Shown: positions 1 to 10,189, counted from the stretch's first letter. The stretch: DNA of 64,000 nt from Bacteroidota bacterium (GCA_963169455.1 CAUJDW010000046.1:1-64000), one strand, 5' to 3'. The notes: a model not told the origin generated them from the sequence alone. Numbers and translations: made by a program.

Positions 1-8
1 GCCTTGAG

Positions 9-172
9 ACATTACGCTCCTCCGGAGCTTTTTGAAACGTTTTGCGTATCGATTCTACGAACATTTACGCCCCTCCGGGGCTATTTTGGGCCTGCTGAAA
101 GGCCCGGAGGGCCGAAAATGTTGTTAGAATTGGCTATTCAAAGTCCATTCAGCTCCGGAGGGGCGTAATGTT
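9..172. repeat. Inverted GC-rich palindromic repeat modules
   Basis: Four related modules are visible, each a short palindrome around CTCCGGAG, CTCCGGGG or CCCGGAGGG flanked by ATTACG/CGTAAT-type edges. The module at 9-31 is an inverted copy of the one at 149-172. Modules at 61-84 and 88-123 lie between them. The arrangement resembles a REP-like or MITE-like cluster. No ORF or transposase is associated with it within the window, and the left end may continue outside. It lies upstream of the tyrosine phenol-lyase gene. Confidence 0.5.
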
Positions 173-208
173 AGCTAAAGTGCCAAAGTAGAATTAAGGA
201 AAAAGACG

Positions 209-275
209 AGGAGGCCAGGGGCCGGGGAGAGATGGAGAAAGCAGTGTGGCTCACCTCGTCACCCCTCTCCCAGTC
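209..275. repeat. Degenerate relative of the dispersed GACGAGGTGAGCC element
   Basis: The segment carries GACGAGGAGGCC, a GGGGAGAG block and the inverted string GCTCACCTCGTC. These match pieces of the longer element found at 2176-2280 and 9727-9906. The rest of 173-459 shows no convincing gene; a short ORF there has no recognisable features. Confidence 0.3.
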
Positions 276-450
276 CCCCAGTCATCCGCTAAGTTTACGC
301 CATTGAGGGCGGAGTCGGGCCGCCACTCCCATCCAGGTTTTGCGAGGCGCCCTCAACCATTCATTTATCACCCACCTGCGGTGACAAAAGTCTTCCTGCT
401 GCAAGCGAAAATTTGGTATCATCGCCCTGAAATATTTATTAACCAAATAA

Positions 451-1872
<1,422 letters not shown>

Positions 1873-1892
1873 GGCAAGCGCAGGGGCGGGGT

Positions 1893-1972
1893 ATATGGTT
1901 ATATGGTTATATGGTTATATGGTTATAGGTTATATGGTTATATGGTTGTTATGGTTATATGGTTATATGGTT
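1893..1972. repeat. 8-bp tandem repeat array, ATATGGTT
   Basis: About ten degenerate copies of the octamer ATATGGTT follow tpl directly. Its reverse complement, AACCATAT, is the CCATATAA variant of the CAATATAG/CAATATAA octamers at 2468-2552, 10072-10184 and 12563-12590. The array is therefore an inverted member of the same family. A single unit recurs near 2073. Confidence 0.8.
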
Positions 1973-2175
1973 GAGGCTGCTCCGGAAAGTGTTAGACACG
2001 GAGATTCACAGAGTCAAAGCATTGAATTCCAGGGCTCCGTGTAAAAAAACAGGGCTTTTCGGAGTGCCCTCATGGTTATATGGTTGTGCGAAGCCAGGGC
2101 TAAAAAAGCCTGGGAACGGGCCGGCGGGGGCGCCTTCAAATAACTGTGTCGATACCCCACCTGGTTATCAGGGGA

Positions 2176-2280
2176 ACCTCAAACCTGAAACCTGAAACAC
2201 CCAATGGAGACCGGGAGGCCGGGAGAGGGGGAGACGAGGTGAGCCTGCGGCAACCCCTTAAACCTGAAACCTGGAACTTT
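2176..2280. repeat. Dispersed composite element, copy 1
   Basis: CCTGAAA heptamers are followed by CACCCAATGGAGAC, a GGGAG-rich block, GACGAGGTGAGCCTGCGGC and a second set of CCTGAAA/CCTGGAA heptamers. The same order of blocks occurs twice at 9727-9906. The 767-bp gap between tpl and the protease holds only this element, octamer arrays and non-coding sequence. Confidence 0.7.
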
Positions 2281-2467
2281 GAACAGCCCCGCCGGCGGGC
2301 CGCAATATACAAGGGCAAAAAACCCGAAGGCCTTGATTAGATTACAGCCCGCGCCCCGGCGCTGAAGCCAGCGAAAGCGCCTGGGCCTGTATAGGCAACA
2401 TTCCGTCCCTCCTGGCCTTCAGCCAGGCATTTTCCTGCCTTTATCCCCTGAATTCACAAACAACATG

Positions 2468-2552
2468 GCAATATAGCAATATAGCAATATAACAATATAG
2501 CAATATAACAATATAACAATATAACAATATAGCAATATAGCAATATAGCAAT
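2468..2552. repeat. 8-bp tandem repeat array, CAATATAG/CAATATAA
   Basis: About ten octamers alternate between CAATATAG and CAATATAA just upstream of the metalloprotease gene. The array is AT-rich in an otherwise GC-rich region. It belongs to the same family as the 10072-10184 array. Confidence 0.85.
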
Positions 2553-2639
2553 CCCCGTTCGCCCCCACCACGCCAAATCCGGCCAATGCCTCAACAATTT
2601 TCCTTTTTTTTCCTTTATTGCGATAAAATCCGAATCAGC

Positions 2640-5165
2640 ATGAAGCGACCACTTTACTTTCTTTTCCTGCTACTGATAGCGATTGCCGCTCCACTTTCAT
2701 TCACCCATGCCCAGGAAGAAGGCGGCGAAACGCCGGAAGGGCGGGAAGAATCCAAAGAAAACGGCAAAAAAGGCAGCAAAGAAAAAACCTACGCGGACTT
2801 TATTACCGACAAAGCCGTGACGGACAGCGGGCTGTTCATCGTGCACAAGGTGGATGAAAAATATTACTTCGAATTGCCGATGGATATGCTGGAAAAGGAA
2901 ATCCTCGTCGTCAGCCGCATTTCCGGGTATGTCAACAACCTCAGTTTCGGCGGGGCCGGCATGCGCTCGCGCCCGCAGCAGGTCATCCGCTGGCAGTTGA
3001 AGGATAAAAATATCCTGTTGCGCTCCGTTTCCTACAACAGCGTGGCCAGTTTTGACAAGCCCATCTACCAGTCAGTGCGCAACAACAATTTCGAGCCCGT
3101 CATCATGTCTTTCGGGCTGGCCGCTTTCAATACGGACAGCACGGCGGTGTTGTTCGAAGTCAATGCCTTGTTCACCACCGATGTGGAAATGATCGGCGCC
3201 ATCTCCGACAGCCAGCGCAAGCGCTTTTCCATCAAGGGGCTGGACGGCAAACGCAGCTTCGTCAACTACATGAAGGCATTCCCGGAAAATGTCGAAGTGC
3301 GCCACGTGCTGACCTACCGGGGTGACAAGCTGCCCGACAACCAGGTCACCGGCTCCATGTCGGTGGAGATGAACCAGTCCTTTATCCTGCTGCCGGAAGA
3401 ACCCATGCAGCCCAGGTTTTACGACGCCCGCGCCGGGTACTTCTCCATCCAGCAGACCGACTACGGCCTGGATGAACAGAAGGCCGCCAAACGCCGCTAT
3501 ATCACCCGCTGGCGCCTCGTGCCCAAAGACATTGAAGCCTACAAACGGGGAGAACTCGTCGAACCGGCCAAACCAATCGTCTATTACATCGACCCGGCAA
3601 CACCGGAAGAGTGGCGCCCCTACATCAAACAAGGGGTGGAAGACTGGCAAAGCGCTTTCGAAAAAGCAGGCTTCAAAAACGCCATTCTGGCCAGAGACCC
3701 GCCCAGCCCGGAAGAAGACCCCGACTGGAGCCCGGAAGATGTGCGCTATTCCGTGATCCGCTACGTGGCCACGGAAATACAGAACGCCATGGGCCCCCAC
3801 GTGCACGACCCGCGCACGGGTGAGATTCTGGAAAGCGATATCATCTGGTACCACAACGTAATGAACCTGCTGCGAAACTGGTTCTTCATCCAGACGGCCG
3901 CGGTAAACCCGGAGGCGCAAAGCGTCAAGTTCAGAAAAGAAATTATGGGGCAGCTCATCCGCTTCGTGTCGGCCCACGAGGTCGGGCACACCCTGGGCCT
4001 GCCGCACAACATGGGCTCCAGCGCGGCCTACCCCGTCGACTCGCTCCGGAAAGCGGGCTTCGTGCAGCGCATGGGCGTCGCGCCATCCATCATGGATTAC
4101 GCCCGCTTCAACTACGTTGCACAACCGGAAGATGAAGGCGCAGGCTTGTACCCCAGGATCGGCATTTATGACGACTGGTCCATCATTTACGGTTACAAAT
4201 ACATCCCCGAAGCTGCTTCCGCCGAAGCCGAAGAGCCCATACTCAACAGCTGGATCAAAGAGCGCGCCGGCGACCCGCTGTACCGCTTCGGCCAACAGCA
4301 ATTCCAGGTCGTTGACCCCTCCGCCCAGACCGAAGATATCGGCAGCGACGCCGTGGAGGCCAGCACGCTGGGCATCGCCAACCTGAAACGCATCACCGGC
4401 AAACTCATCGACTGGACGAGCGAAGAAGGCAAAGATTACTCGGAACTGGAAGAACTGTACGGGCAGGTGATCGGGCAGCTGCGCCGCTACACCGGCCACG
4501 TGGCCAATAACGTGGGCGGCGTTTACGAATACGACAAAACCGCCGACGAAGAAGGGGCCGTTTACACCCACGCGCCAAAGGGCCGGCAGGCGGCCGCCGT
4601 CGGTTTCATCAACCAGCAGATTTTCCGCACCCCGGAGTGGCTGATCCGGCCAGAAATCCTGAACCGCATCCAGGCTTCCGGCGCGATGGAGCGCATCCGC
4701 GGCTTGCAGGAGTACGCCCTGGGCCTGCTCTTCGATGCGGGCCGCCTCGGCCGGATGGCCGATAATGAAGCGATCAACGGAGCCGCCGCATACGGCCTCA
4801 GGAACCTGTTCGACGATACCCGCCTGAGTATCTTCGAGGAAGTTTACAAAGGACAGCCGGCCAGCACCTACCGCCGCAACCTGCAGCGCGCCTACATTTC
4901 CCGCATGGGCGAACTGATGCGCCTGGCGGATGAAAAATACGCCCGGACGGATGCGCGGGCGCTCGCCAGGGGAACGCTCGGCGAACTGAAAAACGATATC
5001 CGGAAAATCGTGAAAGGGCAAAAGGATAAAACCGCCCGGCGCCACCTGGAAGACCTGCTCGCCCTCATCGATATGATCGAAAAAGGGGAAATGCCGGAAA
5101 AGGCGGCTTCAGGCGGCAGTGGGGAAGAAAGCTGGGGTGAAAGCAAAGGTTGTTTCGAAGATTAG
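2640..5165 (+). CDS. Secreted zinc-dependent metalloprotease (DUF5117/DUF5118/DUF4953 type)
   Basis: An 841-residue protein with an N-terminal signal peptide (basic start, long hydrophobic stretch, cleavage near THA-Q), hence exported. The catalytic motif HEVGHTLGLPHN lies at residues 446-457 (HExxHxxGxxH). A Met-turn-like SIMDYARF follows near residue 485, as expected for a metzincin-like zinc protease. The length and the large N-terminal beta-rich region before the catalytic part fit the Bacteroidota family annotated with DUF5118, DUF5117 and DUF4953. I chose the ATG at 2640 because it begins the signal peptide; the frame is open further upstream from 2586. No T9SS sorting domain is visible, and the C-terminus is charged and alpha-helical. 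Substrate unknown. Confidence 0.85.
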   Translation: MKRPLYFLFLLLIAIAAPLSFTHAQEEGGETPEGREESKENGKKGSKEKTYADFITDKAVTDSGLFIVHKVDEKYYFELPMDMLEKEILVVSRISGYVNNLSFGGAGMRSRPQQVIRWQLKDKNILLRSVSYNSVASFDKPIYQSVRNNNFEPVIMSFGLAAFNTDSTAVLFEVNALFTTDVEMIGAISDSQRKRFSIKGLDGKRSFVNYMKAFPENVEVRHVLTYRGDKLPDNQVTGSMSVEMNQSFILLPEEPMQPRFYDARAGYFSIQQTDYGLDEQKAAKRRYITRWRLVPKDIEAYKRGELVEPAKPIVYYIDPATPEEWRPYIKQGVEDWQSAFEKAGFKNAILARDPPSPEEDPDWSPEDVRYSVIRYVATEIQNAMGPHVHDPRTGEILESDIIWYHNVMNLLRNWFFIQTAAVNPEAQSVKFRKEIMGQLIRFVSAHEVGHTLGLPHNMGSSAAYPVDSLRKAGFVQRMGVAPSIMDYARFNYVAQPEDEGAGLYPRIGIYDDWSIIYGYKYIPEAASAEAEEPILNSWIKERAGDPLYRFGQQQFQVVDPSAQTEDIGSDAVEASTLGIANLKRITGKLIDWTSEEGKDYSELEELYGQVIGQLRRYTGHVANNVGGVYEYDKTADEEGAVYTHAPKGRQAAAVGFINQQIFRTPEWLIRPEILNRIQASGAMERIRGLQEYALGLLFDAGRLGRMADNEAINGAAAYGLRNLFDDTRLSIFEEVYKGQPASTYRRNLQRAYISRMGELMRLADEKYARTDARALARGTLGELKNDIRKIVKGQKDKTARRHLEDLLALIDMIEKGEMPEKAASGGSGEESWGESKGCFED

Positions 5166-5182
5166 CCCTCCACAACAGAAAT

Positions 5183-5218
5183 AAAAAAAGCGAGCCCCCG
5201 CCAGGTGCAGGGGCTCGC
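5183..5218 (-). terminator. Intrinsic terminator of the lipocalin-like lipoprotein gene
   Basis: A 9-bp GC-rich stem (GCGAGCCCC at 5190-5198 with GGGGCTCGC at 5210-5218) is followed on the minus strand by a run of seven T (5189-5183). It sits between two convergent genes and is oriented to end the minus-strand transcript. Confidence 0.85.
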
Positions 5219-5254
5219 CCAATGCAAGTATTCACGCAATTTAAAAGGCTTGAC

Positions 5255-5731
5255 TTACTGCCTGGAATAGGTTGAAGTGATGGTATAGGTAATGCCATCA
5301 AAGTCGGTAAACTCCTCGTCAACCACCATCTTTTTATCCTCCAGGGTGAGGATGTCATAACTCGTGGTTTCTCCATCCAATGTGACGGACAGTACCGTTT
5401 CCGTCGTGTTGAAGGCCCAGATGCCGGTGACGGTCTGAGGATCCGTGCTCACGCACTTGGAAGCGCCCTCGTCGAAGAGCACCGTGCCGTTGTCGCGGAA
5501 AGTGGCCAGGTCATCCTTCACACAGGCTGCGTACTGGGCGTACAGGTCGGTAACCAGCGTCCCGTTCTCCGTGGGCAGGGGCGGGCTGACAACCTGAGCC
5601 GTAAGCTTCCACGCCTTTTCCGTAAGCAATTCCGTGGGAGTGGGGTCATCATCCTTCTTGCAGGAGGTAAACAACAGCCCGAAGGCAAGAACGGCGGCCA
5701 GCAGGGCTTTCATCCGAAAGATCGTTTTCAT
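5255..5731 (-). CDS. Small lipoprotein, lipocalin-like
   Basis: About 158 residues with a lipoprotein signal: basic N-terminus, hydrophobic core and a lipobox ending FTSC followed by KKDDD, a typical Bacteroidota export signal. The rest is beta-rich, with the sequence pattern of lipocalin-like small lipoproteins: a WKLTA start, a central GIWAFN element and a C-terminal TYTITSTYSRQ strand. Ligand unknown. The start is set at the second Met, which gives MKTIF. It is transcribed alone and convergent with the metalloprotease, with its own terminator downstream. Confidence 0.7.
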   Translation of the reverse strand: MKTIFRMKALLAAVLAFGLLFTSCKKDDDPTPTELLTEKAWKLTAQVVSPPLPTENGTLVTDLYAQYAACVKDDLATFRDNGTVLFDEGASKCVSTDPQTVTGIWAFNTTETVLSVTLDGETTSYDILTLEDKKMVVDEEFTDFDGITYTITSTYSRQ

Positions 5732-5792
5732 AATGAACATGGTTTTGGTTCTGATTGTGATGTTTCGTTCAATCTGACAAACCGATCACGCC

Positions 5793-5857
5793 GGGGGCCG
5801 CAGGCCTGAGATTCTTTTCCGTCACTATTGGGGTTGGAACGCGGGCCTGCGGGCCCC
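5793..5857. repeat. Imperfect inverted repeat in a 680-bp gap
   Basis: Arms GGGGGCCGCAGGCC (5793-5806) and GGGCCTGCGGGCCCC (5843-5857) can pair around a 36-nt loop. The rest of the gap 5741-6408 becomes AT-rich toward the downstream gene. I see no supportable gene there. Confidence 0.4.
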
Positions 5858-6361
5858 AAAGTGATAATCAGGGAGCCTTTGGAAGGGCTTTGCCCGTGTT
5901 CCTGATAATGCCGCGAAGAAGTGTTGAACAGTTTTTTTTTCCGCTGTTTCCCCGCCGTTCAGGCCCGCCGCAATCCTGACGTGCTCCAGGCGGCGCCATT
6001 CATAGAGGGCAAGAAATTCCAGAAGGAAAATCTCCCGCTTGTTCTTTGCAATTCGCCGGGCGCCCGACAGAGAACCGCCCGGGCAGGTATCTGAGGTTTT
6101 CTATTTTGAATATTAAAAAAACACACTTTATTATCTGTTATCCGGCCGGAAGACAACCATAAGTAATTGATTTACAGATAAATGTAAAAATAATCGGGAG
6201 CATAAAACCGATACCCGAACCGAAAAAAATTTTTAAACCCCCTGACTTTTCAGACATTGTTCAAATCGCTTTTTGTTTTTTTTCCGCCTGTTTTTCGCTT
6301 TTTAATTTGTAAAGATCAAAAAATGCCGTTCATTTGCATCAAAATTTAATACAAACCTGCG

Positions 6362-6391
6362 TTGTAAATGTACGGGTTTTTACTACCTTCC
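6362..6391 (+). promoter_or_regulatory. Candidate Bacteroidota promoter for the AT-hook protein
   Basis: TTG at 6362-6364 is followed after 19 nt by TACCTTCC at 6384-6391, two mismatches from TAnnTTTG. It ends 17 nt before the ATG at 6409, implying a very short leader. Confidence 0.4.
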
Positions 6392-6408
6392 AAAAAAATG
6401 AAATTACT

Positions 6409-7167
6409 ATGAACTTCTCCAATCTCACTCCACTCGAAATAAGAGATTTAATAAATAGCTACCGCTCCGAGCTGCGGAAACTGGACTTCCAGGTTCAGCA
6501 CACCTCATCGCTCATCCAGCAGTTGGAACAGGCGTTGGAAAAAGCGGAATTGCCCGCCGTACCCAAACCGGCAAGCCAGGCCAAAGCCGGGCCCAAAAAG
6601 GGAAAAGGCCGGGCCAAACCGGCTGAAAAGGTTGCCGCACCCAAGAAAGGACCGGGCCGCCCCCGCAAGGCCGAAACTGCAAAAAAGGAGGCTACCGAAG
6701 CTGCAAGTGTGGATGTAAAGGAAGAACCGAAGGCAAAAGCCCCTAAAGCGGCAAAAGCCCCCAAAGCCCCCAAAGCGGCCAAAGTTGCCAAGGAACCCAA
6801 AGCGCCCAGAGCCGCCAAAGCAAAAAAGGAAAGCGCACCCAAAAAGGAAGCCAAGCCCAAAGCCGAGGGCAAAAAATCCCCCGGCAGGAGAAGCAGCCTT
6901 TCCGATTTTGACCAGATGGTGATCGAAAGCCTGAATACCCGGCAGAAAGCTATGATAATGGCTGATTTCGTGGATGTTATCAAACAAAATCCCGAAGTGA
7001 AAAGCGGAGAAGCTCAAATCAAAGTGAAGCTGAACCGCAGCCTGCACAAACTGGCTAACGTCAAAAAAGTGCTGGACAGCGTCGATTATCCGGGCCGCGG
7101 CAATGCCTACATCCTCCGGGAATGGAAAACCAACAAGGGGGAACTCCCCAAAAAATTCGCCCGCTAA
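6409..7167 (+). CDS. Histone H1-like / AT-hook nucleoid protein
   Basis: A 252-residue strongly basic protein in three parts. Residues 1-47 form a predicted amphipathic coiled coil. Residues 50-162 are low-complexity Lys/Ala/Pro sequence with repeated KAPKAAK units, like the tail of eukaryotic histone H1, and include an AT-hook GPGRPRKA at 81-88. Residues 163-252 are a compact folded domain with possible winged-helix character. It probably binds AT-rich DNA and helps compact the nucleoid; this is inferred from composition and motif. The start at 6409 is preferred over the upstream ATG at 6334, because the upstream extension looks non-coding and overlaps the promoter candidate. Transcribed alone, just before tRNA-Gly. 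Confidence 0.65.
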   Translation: MNFSNLTPLEIRDLINSYRSELRKLDFQVQHTSSLIQQLEQALEKAELPAVPKPASQAKAGPKKGKGRAKPAEKVAAPKKGPGRPRKAETAKKEATEAASVDVKEEPKAKAPKAAKAPKAPKAAKVAKEPKAPRAAKAKKESAPKKEAKPKAEGKKSPGRRSSLSDFDQMVIESLNTRQKAMIMADFVDVIKQNPEVKSGEAQIKVKLNRSLHKLANVKKVLDSVDYPGRGNAYILREWKTNKGELPKKFAR

Positions 7168-7300
7168 GGCTTGCGGATATGGAGGAGCTGTTCCGTGGCC
7201 AAGCTTTTTTTCCATACCCCGCTTGCAAGGGAACTTCGGATTGGTTATTATTGTAGTCCATTTCGGCCTGCCTTCGCACCGTGTGCGGGAGCAGGTAAAA

Positions 7301-7373
7301 GCGGGAGTAGCTCAGTTGGTAGAGCATCAGCTTCCCAAGCTGAGGGTCGCGGGTTCGAGTCCCGTTTCCCGCT
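7301..7373 (+). tRNA. tRNA-Gly (anticodon CCC)
   Basis: A complete 73-nt cloverleaf. The acceptor stem GCGGGAG pairs with TTCCCGC, the D-arm contains AGCTCAGTTGGTAGAGC, and the anticodon stem TCAGC/GCTGA encloses loop TTCCCAA with anticodon CCC. The T-arm carries the GGTTCGAGTCC core. The discriminator is T and CCA is not encoded. It reads GGG codons. Confidence 0.97.
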
Positions 7374-7384
7374 CTGAAATAATA

Positions 7385-7421
7385 TTAAGGCCCGCGTGTT
7401 TTCCAAACACGCGGGCCTTAA
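7385..7421. terminator. Strong bidirectional terminator
   Basis: A perfect 17-bp stem (7385-7401 with 7405-7421) closes a 3-nt loop. Its AT-rich base has TTAA at both ends. It lies 11 nt after tRNA-Gly and 12 nt before the end of the convergent flotillin gene, so it can serve both transcripts. Confidence 0.9.
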
Positions 7422-7433
7422 TTCTTCCCCCTC

Positions 7434-8960
7434 TTACTTCTTCTCCACCTTCTTCTCCTCCGCCTTCGGCTTCTCCCCATTACCGGGTTTATCGACATGC
7501 TTCGCCAGGTATTCCGGCAGGTTCAGGCCCGACTGGTTCATGAACTCGCTCAGGGCGGGGATGGACTTGAACAGGCCGCTCAGGAAGCCCGAAGCACCCT
7601 GTCCGTCGCCGCCGTCGAAGACGGTAACCTTATCGAATTTGATATTCTTAATGGCATCCGCCTGTACCCTGGCCAGCTCCGGTATCTTGTCCACCAGCAG
7701 CAGCCCGATGGCAGCCTGGGGGTTGCCGTCGGCGGCGTCCACCAGCTTCTGAAAGCCGGCGGCCTGGGCATCGAGCACCTTGCGGATACCTTCCGCCTGG
7801 GCCTCGTAGCGGGCCAGCACGGCAGCGGCTTCACCTTCGGCCACTTTGCGCTTCTGCTCCGCCTCCGCTTCAGCAGCGATAACTGTCTTTTCCTTGTCGA
7901 TCTGGGATTGCACCACCTCGTTGGCCCGGCGGGCGGCCAGCTCGCGCTCCTTGCGGGCTTCTTCGGCTTCTTTCTGAGCCAGAAAAGCCGCCTTCTGCGC
8001 CTCGGCCTCGGCCGTTTTTTCCGCTACTTCGGCATTCTTGTTGGCTTCGGCCACTTTTTGCCGGCGGCCCGTATCCGAAAGGGCGATCTCGACATCGGCC
8101 AGGTTCTTCCCCTTGATGGCCTCCGCATGGGCATTCTTTTCGCCGATCTCGGCGGTAGAATTGGCGGCGGCCACCTGGGTGCGGCGCTCCTTGTCGGCTT
8201 CGGCCTGCCCGATGGCGCCGGTGCGCTCTTCCCGCGCCACCTTCACCTTGGCCTCGTTGATCGCCTTGGCGGCAGCCTCCTGCCCCAGGGCCTTGATATA
8301 CCCGGACTCGTCGTGGATATCCGTCACGTTGACGTTGATCAGGTCCAGGCCGATCTTGTGGAGCTCATCGCCTACGTGTTCGTACACCGAAGTGACAAAC
8401 TTGTCGCGGTCGGCGTTCAGCTCCTCGATGTCCATGTTGGCAATCACCAGGCGCATCTGGCCCATGATGATGTCGTGGGCCAGTGAGCGGATGGTTTCCT
8501 TGGGCATGCCCAGCAGGCGCTCGGCAGCGGCCTTCATCAGGTTGGGCTCATTGCTGATCGCCACGGTGAACTGCGCCGGCACCGATACCCGGATGTTCTG
8601 CTTGGACAGGGCGTCCTGCAGGTTGACATCGATGGACATGGGCTGCAGGTCGAGGTACTGGTAATCCTGAATGACCGGCCAAACAAAGGCCGCACCGCCG
8701 TGGATGCAGTTCGCACTGCCCTTCCCCGTTTTCCCGTAGATTACCAGGATCTTGTCGGATGGGCAGCGCCGGTAGCGGGAAATAAAAAACCACATCAGCA
8801 TCAGGAAAATAGCAATGACGACTATGACAGGCAGGGCGATGGACATGCCTCTGCCCATCAGCCCGTCGTCATACTGGGCAAACATGGGTGTCGACAGAAA
8901 CAGGATGGCTCCCGGCATCAGGAGCCTGAATACAGAAGTTTTGAAACAGCGAAGTATCAT
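7434..8960 (-). CDS. Flotillin-like SPFH-domain membrane protein
   Basis: A 508-residue protein. A hydrophobic N-terminal segment is followed by a membrane anchor around residues 40-62. Next come an SPFH/band-7 domain (about 65-230) and a long Ala/Glu/Lys-rich coiled coil with many EAE/AEA heptads (about 240-410), and the tail is charged and Lys-rich. This order is that of flotillins of the FloT/YqiK type, which form oligomeric scaffolds in ordered membrane patches. It lies 36 nt downstream of an NfeD-like gene, the usual partner of bacterial flotillins, and is probably co-transcribed with it. The terminal KKVEKK tail is unusually basic. No peptidase motif. Confidence 0.88.
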   Translation of the reverse strand: MILRCFKTSVFRLLMPGAILFLSTPMFAQYDDGLMGRGMSIALPVIVVIAIFLMLMWFFISRYRRCPSDKILVIYGKTGKGSANCIHGGAAFVWPVIQDYQYLDLQPMSIDVNLQDALSKQNIRVSVPAQFTVAISNEPNLMKAAAERLLGMPKETIRSLAHDIIMGQMRLVIANMDIEELNADRDKFVTSVYEHVGDELHKIGLDLINVNVTDIHDESGYIKALGQEAAAKAINEAKVKVAREERTGAIGQAEADKERRTQVAAANSTAEIGEKNAHAEAIKGKNLADVEIALSDTGRRQKVAEANKNAEVAEKTAEAEAQKAAFLAQKEAEEARKERELAARRANEVVQSQIDKEKTVIAAEAEAEQKRKVAEGEAAAVLARYEAQAEGIRKVLDAQAAGFQKLVDAADGNPQAAIGLLLVDKIPELARVQADAIKNIKFDKVTVFDGGDGQGASGFLSGLFKSIPALSEFMNQSGLNLPEYLAKHVDKPGNGEKPKAEEKKVEKK

Positions 8961-8996
8961 GGTTTTGGTTTTTTCTTTAAAAGCCCTCAGGCCGCA

Positions 8997-9560
8997 TCAG
9001 GCCTCAAAAGGAGCCACTACTACATAGTCCTCCTTCGCCTCCACGACCAGCACTTTCTCATGCGTGCCCATGGCCCGCCCGTCCTCCGACCTGGCGCTGA
9101 TCTCCCGGTTGACGCCGTCGATCTGTACGATGACCCTGCCTTTCCCTCCCGGCGGAATGGGCACGTAAACCGAGCCGGTTTTCCCTTCGGCCTGCCAGAG
9201 GCGCCAGTTGCCTTCTTCCTGGTTCTTCAGCAGCCAGCGGAAAAACCAGGTGAGCAACAAAACGGCAACCGTGCCGGCAAGCAGAGCCGTCAGAGCCACC
9301 AGGGCCCACGACCAGGAAGTGTTCATAAAAATGGCGCGGGCAGTAAAGGCCCCCACCGACACAAAGGTCAGGAGCGTCTTCAGCATGCCGAGCGAACCAT
9401 CTGCTGCAGCATCGCCATGGGCGTCCAAATCGCCGCCTGCATCGACATCAAGGTCGCCGCCGATTTCCATTCCGCTGAAGATGGAAATCAACAATAAGAG
9501 GATCAAAAGCCCTCCGGCAATCGTCCCGGCCCAGAATAAAAGGTTAATTATGTCCTGCAT
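8997..9560 (-). CDS. NfeD/YuaF-like membrane protein with OB fold
   Basis: A 187-residue membrane protein. One transmembrane segment lies near residues 8-30. An Asp/Gly/Ala-rich loop (about 33-55) is followed by two further hydrophobic segments to about residue 112, and then by a soluble C-terminal beta-barrel (about 120-187) containing GKTGSVYVPIPPGGKG, as in NfeD OB domains. NfeD1b/YuaF proteins occur beside flotillin genes and influence membrane organisation. It lacks the N-terminal ClpP-class protease domain of long NfeD. First gene of a two-gene unit with the flotillin. Confidence 0.8.
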   Translation of the reverse strand: MQDIINLLFWAGTIAGGLLILLLLISIFSGMEIGGDLDVDAGGDLDAHGDAAADGSLGMLKTLLTFVSVGAFTARAIFMNTSWSWALVALTALLAGTVAVLLLTWFFRWLLKNQEEGNWRLWQAEGKTGSVYVPIPPGGKGRVIVQIDGVNREISARSEDGRAMGTHEKVLVVEAKEDYVVVAPFEA

Positions 9561-9726
9561 GGTTGAAAAGGGTCATTTGCACTCTGTCAAGATCGAAGTT
9601 TTTCATTGCTTTTCCAAAATAGTTTCTACGAAGCTGCCCCTGCCTCCGCTGAAGAATGCAGACTGCTAGGTGTAATATTGGAATATTGGAATACCGGATA
9701 CCTCACGGCCATAGCCCCACAGAGCA

Positions 9727-9906
9727 ACCTGTAACCTGTAACACCCAATGGAGACTGGGAGACTGGGAGACGAGGTGAGCCTGCGGCAAACCCTGTAACC
9801 TGTAACCTGTAACCTGTAACCTGTAACACCCAATGGAGACTTGGAGGCCGGGAGAGGGGGAGACGAGGTGAGCCTGCGGCAACCCCTGAAACCTGGAACC
9901 TGTAAC
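9727..9906. repeat. Dispersed composite element, copies 2 and 3 in tandem
   Basis: Two head-to-tail copies of the element seen at 2176-2280 share the block order CCTGTAA heptamers, CACCCAATGGAGAC, GGGAG-rich block, GACGAGGTGAGCCTGCGGC, heptamers. Copy 2 ends and copy 3 begins in a run of CCTGTAA heptamers near 9793-9828. The copies differ in the number of GGGAG units. The short ORFs crossing this region are artefacts of the repeat. Confidence 0.8.
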
Positions 9907-10071
9907 AGTTCATTGCTCCCCAAAAGTATAGAGCCCGTGAAGTTACGGCTCCACAGGCTCTGTTCTTAAAAAGTAGCTTCTGATAATTTGATAACTGTAA
10001 TTTACATCATTGTATCGGATAATGCAAGGCCTCTCATCCTATTTCGGCCTCATAACATAAGCAGTAGCCAT

Positions 10072-10184
10072 CAATATAACAATATAACAATATAACAATA
10101 TAGCAATATAGCAATATAGCAATATAGCAATATAGCAATATAGCAATATAGCAATATAGCAATATAACAATATAGCAATATAAC
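10072..10184. repeat. 8-bp tandem repeat array, CAATATAG/CAATATAA
   Basis: About 14 octamers, mostly CAATATAG with some CAATATAA. The array ends only a few bases before the stop codon of the minus-strand membrane protein gene. It is the longest array of this family in the window. Confidence 0.9.
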
Positions 10185-10189
10185 AGCGC

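Noticed and set aside
2586-2639. Upstream start for the metalloprotease
   Set aside because: It would place a hydrophobic, Phe-rich leader before an already complete signal peptide.
3072-5045. Long antisense ORF of 657 codons opposite the metalloprotease
   Set aside because: Shadow of a GC-rich coding sequence in the opposite frame; no domain, signal peptide or promoter. The sense frame has clear catalytic motifs.
7497-8486. Antisense ORF opposite the flotillin gene
   Set aside because: Composition mirrors the coiled coil of the flotillin; no independent evidence.
1893-10184. CRISPR arrays in the regular tandem repeats
   Set aside because: Units are 7-9 bp without spacers, and no cas genes are near.
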